A stretch of DNA of 64,000 bases, taken from the NCBI RefSeq assembly GCF_009389715.1, contig NC_052409.1, forward strand, positions 2,272,001 to 2,336,000. Direction: 5' to 3'. Below are positions 57,801-64,000 of this stretch, piece by piece (position 1 is the stretch's first letter; every line of letters starts with the position of its first letter). The position numbers and the translations under genes were made by a program. The notes beneath the pieces were generated by a model. The model saw nothing but the letters and a program-made list of their open reading frames with translations, searched no databases and was not told the origin of the DNA. This DNA is from Phoenix dactylifera (lineage: Eukaryota; Streptophyta; Magnoliopsida; Arecales; Arecaceae).

Positions 57801-60699
57801 AAATAGGATCATATAACCACAAGCTACTGAGCAGGAAAAGTCCATACCTTTACGATTATTTATAATAAGGATGGCAGAAGCACCAGCTGCTTCTGCAACC
57901 TTTGCCTTGGTCGTAAATCTGCAGTTTCCTCGTTGCACTAATAGGACATCTCCAGCAAGCTAACAAAAGGAACAAATTTCAAGTTTCAAACACCTGAAGT
58001 GCCCGTTAAAAAGTACTGAAAGAAAGGAGTATAGAAAATAACCTTTTTCTTAAGTGTAGTACAGCAATCAAAAGGATCTGACGCAGAAAGCCGAGTTCGG
58101 TTAGCATGCTTTTCTTTTGATTCAATTGTAGTGCCAAATCGAGCACCAACCCCAACAAACTCAGCATCTTCTCTGTTGTTAACCCAGGTTTGCACTTTTA
58201 CCTGACAAGAAGCATACATGATATGAAGCCTCATCAAAGAGAAAAAACACAAATGCTGCTAGAGTACCTCTGACTACAAAGACAAACATACTGCAGTTAT
58301 GAAGATTTATTGCATCTAACAACTGGCAAGTATTTTGTAGCAGAATGATGGTGCTCAGGGTTTCAACAAAATCTTGTGAGGGAAAAAGATGAATAAACCA
58401 GTTCCAAAGACAAAGTAACCTTAGAGAACATTTTATGACCTAACGGGTAGAAAGGAGCAACAAACAAAGATGACCTCCCTGGATGCTAGTAATTCAGGAA
58501 CCTTTTTGAAGCTTACTGCATTATGGCACAGGTTCTTGATATGCTAAAACCTACATGGTATAATCGGTATTTCCCTTCAAGCTGGACATGCTTTAATGTG
58601 TTTGATATACAGAATATGTAACCAACCAACCTATTCAGACATCAGGAATCCATATGAAGGCAGACCATGAATTGACACCACATTTGAAAGAAAAATGGAT
58701 GGAATACTATTTTCTCTCAACTAATTACCATTAAAACCCTAGTTTGTGCAAATCTACTAGAACTACCCCAGGAACATTGGTTAACAGAGAAATAAATATT
58801 CCCTGCAAAGGGACTCAACTATAGATACACTTTAACATAATAACTTGGTACAAGAAACTATTATGAAATGAAATGATGCCAAGGGTTCATGTGGAGATCG
58901 ATCTCCATCAACCCTATGAACCAAGCACTAAGGTCAAGACCATGAATAGAATCCTAGCAAATTTACACTTCAAATATTTACTATCCCCGTACCTTGAATA
59001 TTCCAAAAATTCTAACAATGAAAAAGAAAATTGGGACTAGCCACAATTCACCATCATCAATAATGATGTGGAGTGAAACAACAAACCATGAAACTCCCAG
59101 GTTTCTCTGATAAGATAAAACATGGAGCCAAGATCAGGAGTAACTAACAAACATTTATATGGGCCACTGCCGCTGCCACCACCACAAAATGAAGAAAGTT
59201 GACAAAGGGGAACACATTAGGTTAAGCAGAGAGATGAATATACAAACTAGACATAAGATCATTCTCAAAACCACTCTGCTCATGGCAAAGATGGTGATCA
59301 AAGAGGAACCAGTTCAAGATTCTAACACCTAGTGATAAAGGATCCGCTAAAGATGTCAAAACGTATCATCCTGAGTTGAGATGAGCAAAATCATTAAAGC
59401 TGAACCAACGAGAAAATGAAGAAGGAAAATAAAACACAGACCCTCTCTGTTCCCGTCCTTTTATTTGCTCGAGGGACTTCTCACCAAACATGCAAATTAC
59501 TTAAACTGATAACAAGATTAAAAAGGCCTCAGAATGAAAAAATTTTCATGATTACTTGTATACGGATGATTACCAATTGATGGAATTTTCTACCAAATTT
59601 TGCTTTGAACTGAAAGCCGCCATGAAAATCGCTATCTTAGGAAAGTCCACGAATATGTCCGTGGAAGAAGTCCATAAGCATCCTAAAACTCCAGTCAAGC
59701 TAAATTGTTCCTTGACTTACTCATGTTATTTGAAGGTTTTTTCATGTGAATCTCACCGAAATTCAATACCTCTGCAATAAAGTTGTCAGCTTGAAACTAT
59801 ACTTTCTATAGCAAGCAGGCAACATGCTTCTCAACAATGAATAATTCAATAGTTCAAAGACATTCAGTACCTCTGGAGTTCCTCATTCACACACGATAGA
59901 CTACACAATATTCAACAAAGGATATCTTTAACTAGAAACATGCTCGTACCTAGAATGACTAATGGAGACAGAAAGCCTGAATTTCATACAATAACCTCAT
60001 TTCATGGCCAAAAAATCAAATATTCATGTCAAGCAAAATTTAAGAGGAAGAAAGAAATTGCAAATTAGCACAACTTTATGCATGTAGAATAACCGACCCA
60101 ATCTAATCAAAGTCCCAAGAATCTTATGCTTCAAGTGAAGCAATTCATTTTTTTTTTCATTTTCCCATCAGGGACAGTGGCAGTTGTCATGCTAAATATG
60201 GTCAAGATTGTACATCGAATTCCAGAGTTCATCCCACCATAGCAATCAATCAGGCACCACTAAATCGGAAAAAAAAGGAAACAAGGGTTAATTTTGTTCA
60301 ACGCTAACCTCCAAAAAAGATTTAACGTTTCATACTAAAGATAACCCTCTCTCTCGATTTCCACGACTACCGTCCCCACCGACCTAAAAATAGAAACTTT
60401 TCAGGACAGAAATACCAAGCGTCAAAAAGAATCAGAAACCCTTCACGCCTAGCGCAGTTCATAGCCCCTACGAGTCGAGAACTTCTCAGAGCAACAAAAA
60501 TCCAACCAGGGAAACTGAACGATTTCAAGAAACGAGGCGAATCGAAGAAGAAATTCACCAGAACGAAGTTGTTAGAGCATCCTGGCAGCTTCGGGGCCTT
60601 GTCGTCCTCGTGGACTATATCCCCTCCAAGAACCAAGCCGGGAAGAACCGATATCACGAGCAGCGCCCACAGCACCCCCCACCACCTTCCCAAATCCAT
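42885..60699 (-). CDS. SPPL: Signal peptide peptidase-like intramembrane aspartyl protease with PA domain, 534 aa, fourteen exons
   Basis: Exons: 60699-60559, 58201-58043, 57959-57848, 55831-55712, 50608-50457, 50353-50171, 49321-49287, 47998-47842, 46483-46430, 46363-46271, 46183-46041, 43977-43907, 43381-43298, 42985-42885. They total 535 codons with consistent phases. A signal peptide (about 1-26) precedes a lumenal protease-associated domain (about 40-180, including [19 protein letters not shown]). About nine membrane helices follow. Catalytic motifs are LYD (D384), GFGD (D437) and the PAL motif at 491-493 in QPALLY. This is the plant SPPL2-5 group (about 540 residues), GxGD proteases that cleave type II membrane proteins in endomembranes; the substrate here is unknown. 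The start chosen is MDLGRWWG, because an in-frame ATG 29 codons upstream would add a Lys-rich stretch before the signal peptide. Large introns carry MITEs and local duplications. No frame break is seen. Confidence 0.93.
44720..44749. repeat. (CA)n(GA)n compound microsatellite in an SPPL intron
   Basis: ACACACACA is followed by about nine GA units. Confidence 0.85.
44800..44930. mobile_element. Small MITE-like inverted repeat in an SPPL intron
   Basis: The left part CTGTTTGAACAAAGGCTTGG and, reversed, the right part CTGTTTGGGCTTGTATTGCT continue as imperfect inverted arms (GGAATGAAAA/GGATGAAAAT, then a shared A-rich block and ACTTTTTAATTTCC). The whole could fold into one hairpin. No clear target duplication was found. 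Confidence 0.4.
47712..47841. repeat. 65-bp tandem duplication directly at an SPPL splice donor
   Basis: Two copies (about 47712-47775 and 47776-47841) share GGACATA, TTCTTGAATAGTA, ATAAAACA and AGAATATTATTTTT. The second ends at the donor of exon 8 (exon ends 47842), so the first bases of intron 8 have been copied. The outer copy lacks a proper GT donor context. Confidence 0.7.
52690..52731. repeat. Poly-T followed by poly-G run
   Basis: About 20 T are followed by 16-17 G in an SPPL intron. Long G runs of this kind are rare and are prone to sequencing error. Confidence 0.85.
53288..53871. mobile_element. 584-bp foldback MITE in SPPL intron 4, GGTACC family
   Basis: The flanking octamer CTTTCTAA occurs at 53280-53287 and 53872-53879 (extended by C to nine). 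The ends are CATGGTCGGC and, reversed, CAATGTCCGC. The inner two-thirds form a hairpin: GAGAATTTTAAGTGAAAGTC at 53580 is mirrored by the arm at about 53640-53675, and the paired arms continue outward through CCCCTGTTTCG and CAGGGATTCG-like blocks, with a loop of about 25 bases near 53627. Outer parts contain GAGCCGTACCGG and CCGTACCGACCC, like the element at 10.1 kb. It has no coding capacity. Confidence 0.75.
55110..55288. mobile_element. GGTACG-rich MITE in SPPL intron 4
   Basis: The left end CAAGGTACGTCG and the right end reversed, CTATGGTATGACATACCG, resemble the ends of the element at 10.1 kb (CATGGTATGC, CAAGGTTCACCG). The body is rich in GTACCG, CGGTAC and TACCG. The flanks (ATTGAGGA and, after the right end, GTTGAAGA) match at six of eight positions, suggesting an old 8-bp duplication. 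Confidence 0.5.
56875..57512. repeat. Direct duplication of about 170 bp in SPPL intron 3
   Basis: Copy 1 (about 56875-57045) and copy 2 (about 57343-57512) both contain CAAGACCAAGACAGACAAAG, TTAATAGGACTATGACAGAA, AATCATGA, TTTTGGGATT and TCCTCTTGAAAGAAA. They differ at about 8 percent of sites. A further short phrase, GAAACATTTGAA, appears at about 57333, 57511 and 57591. Confidence 0.75.
57548..57730. repeat. TGTA/TGCC/TGCA-type tetranucleotide minisatellite
   Basis: Runs such as ATGCCTGTATGCAT and GCATGCCTGCCTGTATG repeat a four-base unit with variants in two blocks, 57548-57580 and 57630-57730. Confidence 0.65.
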
Positions 60700-60829
60700 C
60701 AAAAATCCAACTATTCCCAGCAGAATTAGAGTATAATAGGAAGAAGAACAAAAACTAGAAACTAGGAATTTCTGCTTTTTCTTCTTCACATAATAGAGGA
60801 AGAGGGAAAGGGGAAAGAGGGGGAGAGGG

Positions 60830-60875
60830 AGGGGAATGAAGAATAGGAATAGATCTGGCTGCTGCTATATAACTG
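60830..60875 (-). promoter_or_regulatory. TATA box of the SPPL gene
   Basis: Minus-strand TTATATAG lies at about 60865-60872, roughly 165 bases upstream of the start codon. The predicted start near 60835 gives a leader of about 135 bases that is strongly pyrimidine-rich on the coding strand (60785-60835). Confidence 0.5.
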
Positions 60876-61034
60876 GGTTCTTGAAGTCCCGTTCCCCACT
60901 TTTCTTCCCTTCTCACTGTTTCGGTCGCTGCCGCCCGGATTTACTTATTTTATTTATTCATTTGTATACTTATCGATTTATCTCGCTTTCCCTCTCTTGG
61001 GTTGCTTGTTTGATTGGTTTTGTTTTTTTTTATA

Positions 61035-61104
61035 GAGTTTTTTTTAACGTACATACCCACTTAAATATTAAAATTTATGGAAATATTTTTTTAAAATTAA
61101 TATT

Positions 61105-61143
<39 letters not shown>

Positions 61144-61627
61144 TCATCAAATATTTGTTTTGTATGCATATCCATGCGACCTAACATCGTAAGGAGTTAG
61201 CAATTTAAAATTAAAATAACAAAAATATCATTAATGGATAAACATGCAAAAGAAAACGTTTATAAAGTTATATATGAAAATAGCAATTTTGAGAGCTATT
61301 CATGCAATTTCATATATTTAGGATGGTATGCATCAAAAAAAATTCTTATATTTTTGCATAAATACCCTTCTAAATATTAAAATTTGAACGAATGCCCTCC
61401 AAATATTTCTTTTTTATATCTACCTATTAAGAATATTTCAGTTATTTTTAATTTTAAACCGCTAATTTCTTAACGGCATTAAATGGGATGGGCATATATG
61501 CAAGAAAAAAGAATGGAGGGTATACACGCAAAACAAGTATTTTATAAGGGTATACATGCAAATATCATTTTTAGAAGGATATTCATGCAAATTTTAATAT
61601 TGAGAAGGATATGTACGTAAAAAACTC
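61035..61627. mobile_element. 593-bp MITE with long AT-rich inverted ends, upstream of SPPL
   Basis: The left end GAGTTTTTTTTAACGTACAT and the right end reversed, GAGTTTTTTACGTACATATC, both continue into AATATTAAAATTT. Both flanks carry TTTTTTTTATA (about 61024-61034 and 61629-61639), a T-rich target duplication of nine or more bases, which would fit a Mutator-like element. Internal repeated phrases include ATGCAAAT and GGGTATACA-like stretches. A (TA)17 tract sits at 61108-61141. It lies about 160 bases upstream of the predicted SPPL TATA box. Confidence 0.65.
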
Positions 61628-61689
61628 TTTTTTTTATAAAATAAACGAATTATGAAATACTAACACGAATACATAAAAAAATCAAAAAT

Positions 61690-62720
61690 AAAAAATCACA
61701 AAGTGTGACCGGAATATATGACATAGCATTCCACAAAAAAAAGCAACTCAATCTACTGTTACATTCACCTCACGATAAATATGCTTAGCTACGAAGAATG
61801 TGCACCTTTTTGAGCTCTTCTGAATGTTATACAAGAGGGGTGAGGGACCACTGCCCTTGCTTGGACCTGGAGCCAACTAATCACCATGGCCAAGTTACCC
61901 TCAACTATAATGCCATCAACCCTCAAAACCCTCCTAGCATAGGTGATGCTTGCCCAAGCCTCTCTTACTTCTACCTGAGGGATCAACATATCAAAAACCA
62001 TAGTTCCGCGAGCTACCAACAACCTTGAATCCGAGCCTCGGATCATAAAGCTGACTCCTCCTCTACTACCGCCATCGAATATGCTATCATCAAAGTTGAC
62101 CTTAAGAAAATTCAGAGGTGGGGACTCTCGGGTAAATATAATTAACCAGGTCGCTGCATGAGTGGAGTAGGAGACCTAGGTATCCCAAGTTATTGCAATC
62201 ACTCCAACAAAGACGAGATGAATGATGGTCGCCTGAGTCATAGTCCTCTCTAACACGAACTTCTTACTACCCTCAAAGATGCAGGCATTCCTGACAAGGC
62301 AAATGTGGTAGGCAATGTAAGTAGCCCTAATACCCCAATGTCTGGACAGCTCATTGCTAACACTACCCTGTAGAGATTCAAGGGAAGCCAAGACTAGCAT
62401 TATACCACCAGAGAAAATCCATAGGCTGGCTAGTGAGTCTTCACATATGTAGAGCCCTCTAACATCAGAAAAGAACATGATCCGCAATCTCAACCTCCAC
62501 CTCACAAAAAGGGCAGGTTGGAGGGATGTTCATCCCCCGATCTCTCAACATCCCGTGGTGGGGAGGTGATTGCCAATTTCTTAGGCTCGTGGGTCGGATA
62601 GTGTGACATGCAAAACAGTGAGTCTTGCTATATATCATCGAATCTTCACCACTCTAATTACCATCCAATGCAGCAATCAATGGCTGGTCCAACATAATTT
62701 TGCAAATTAATGATTTCCAT
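61690..62720 (-). mobile_element. LINE fossil: zf-RVT region and C-terminal RNase H domain
   Basis: Reading the minus strand from about 62720 to 61690: a zf-RVT part with RDRGMNIPPTCPFCEVEVEI near 62510, a linker ending in NACIFEGSKKF (62505-62176), then an RNase H-like domain with LKVNFDDSIFDGG near 62090, VREAWASITYARRVL, GIIVEGNLAMVISWLQ (62046-61789) and AKHIYREVN near 61760. The order matches the tail of plant L1-type LINE ORF2. It contains in-frame stops (for example in the zf-RVT part near 62470) and frame changes. The RT core and 5' end are missing. The pattern at the end matches the LINE tail near 1.4 kb. Confidence 0.8.
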
Positions 62721-62777
62721 GTAGGCATATGAAAGGAGACATATTGGGTAGATGATCTTTCGATGATTAGGTTGAAA

Positions 62778-63072
62778 TCCTATAATATTCGTAGGTTAGG
62801 CCAATATAATTAGCAAAATCATAGGATTATAGGCTAGATTTGGCCTTTATTCATAAATACCCAAAAATAGCTTCGGAGTGAGCTGATCCGAATCCCATAA
62901 GCTGAGCTAGATCTATATTTATAAATACCTAGTTTTTTTTTCTCTTCCTATAAGATTCAGGTTGACTCACTCTAAAATTATTCCTAAGTATCTTTAAATA
63001 TAGTTCTAGGACAATCTATAATCCTATAATTTTAGTAATTATACTGGCTCAACCTACGAATTCTATAGACTT
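62778..63072. mobile_element. Foldback MITE of about 295 bp
   Basis: The left arm (ATTCGTAGGTTAGGCCAATA, then AATCATAGGATTATAG) and the right arm reversed (ATTCGTAGGTTGAGCCAGTA, then AATTATAGGATTATAG) are inverted copies that run through most of the element, with ATTTATAAATACCTAG near the turn. It has no coding capacity. A target duplication was not clear. Confidence 0.65.
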
Positions 63073-64000
63073 TTCAGCTCAACCATCCACATAAGCCCTA
63101 GAATATTTTGTGATCGGTTGCAGAGGCTGGCCGAATGCATGCGGGAGCTTCAACATAGAGCCTTCAGAAAGATTAGAATGGATTGGACCAGAACAAATGG
63201 ACTCAAAATACCATATTCGAGTATCATTTGGACGAATGGGCGTGCATTTTGGTGGCTGTAGATGTCCTTATCATTTCTCTGAACTGGATCACAGTTGTGC
63301 AAACGGTATCACAAATGATACTCCATGATCCAATGTAATTGTCTGAAATTGGTTGCATCCGAATTTAAGAACTATCTATAAGATGGAGTTTGGATCCTGC
63401 TACTTTTTATCTGGTTCCTTGTGTGTCGGGTTTGAGTTTCTTGGAAAATTTAATCGCCCATGACAATTTCGTGTATTGGCAAGAAATGTTTATATACGCC
63501 AAGTATTATACAAACTGGAGTTGCAACCTGACTACGAGGATTTGAACGCAAATCCTGTGAATAGAGAAGTTATGATGAATAATTTAAATTTAGAATATTA
63601 TGTTGTTGCCTGCGTCTTATTACACCCAACAAGTCTGAAGATCAAATAATTCATATACGGAACTAGAGGTGTCAACTATTTGGGTTAGTAAACCGGCCAT
63701 CAAGCCAATCTTAAGTTATTAAAAAAGAAATCCATGTATGCAAGCATGCGAATATATGGGCGTGCCTCTGATAGAACAGCATGTATTCAGTAAACTACAG
63801 GGGATAGCTGTCCTCCAGCAACCTCTAGTTCTCATAATCCTAATGGAGAGGTTAAATTTTCTTCATGTAATAATGTGATGCTATATCTTCAACAAACTCT
63901 GAGCATGTAATAAATTGAATTAACAAGTGAAATCACAAACCTAAACACGATCATCAATTTTCTGATATATAGAAATTAATCCAAGTCATATAAATGCAAT
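63073..64000. other. Intergenic DNA, nothing recognised
   Basis: A 72-codon open frame at 63110-63328 has no recognisable domain. No repeat or splice-supported gene model was seen. Confidence 0.4.

Noticed and set aside
60367-60789. A 140-codon frame giving SPPL a longer N-terminus and a C-terminal extension past exon 1
   Set aside because: The upstream Lys-rich start precedes a good signal peptide start, and the frame past 60559 reads through a valid donor into intron 1.

Overview
The window looks like nuclear DNA of a flowering plant, most likely a monocot. Four intron-containing genes carry GT-AG introns and encode plant-specific proteins. One gene (GPAT) has the very GC-rich exons typical of some monocot genes, and the intergenic DNA is AT-rich and full of decayed transposons. 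A palm-like or other commelinid monocot is my guess from protein flavour and repeat style; the sequence alone does not prove it.

Layout. Bases 1-5,000 are gene-poor, with a LINE 3' end (about 1,385-1,580) and an LTR-like fossil followed by a tRNA-Met-type primer-binding motif (about 3,808-3,935). Bases 5,100-6,000 look like a promoter, an untranslated first exon and an intron start built of degenerate tandem repeats; no coding exons that would belong to it were found. Bases 6,446-9,474 form a large inverted-repeat element with a second, GC-rich element nested in its left arm. Bases 9,700-18,240 hold a LINE fossil with a nested MITE, an unassigned AT-rich insert, a broken hAT transposase and a 1.15-kb non-autonomous hAT-like element with a perfect 8-bp target-site duplication.

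Genes. (1) Plus strand, 19,511-28,289: seven-exon RING E3 ligase of 839 residues. (2) Minus strand, 33,418-30,498: two-exon sn-2 glycerol-3-phosphate acyltransferase of the GPAT4/6/8 cutin type (510 residues). (3) Minus strand, 39,505-37,595: four-exon PIP1 aquaporin (287 residues). (4) Minus strand, 60,699-42,885: fourteen-exon signal peptide peptidase-like protease with a protease-associated domain (534 residues), whose introns carry several MITEs and local duplications. In all four models the exon phases add up to one uninterrupted frame. The remaining 61-64 kb holds a MITE with a T-rich target duplication, a second LINE fossil with an RNase H domain and a foldback MITE.

The genes are independent housekeeping or membrane genes: protein ubiquitination, cutin lipid synthesis, water transport and intramembrane proteolysis. 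There is no operon or cluster logic. I did not find a convincing new biological system. The best leads are a small MITE family with GGTACC-rich bodies represented three times, the duplicated splice-donor repeats near 5.4-6.0 kb, and a Trp-His-Glu acidic repeat region in the RING protein.
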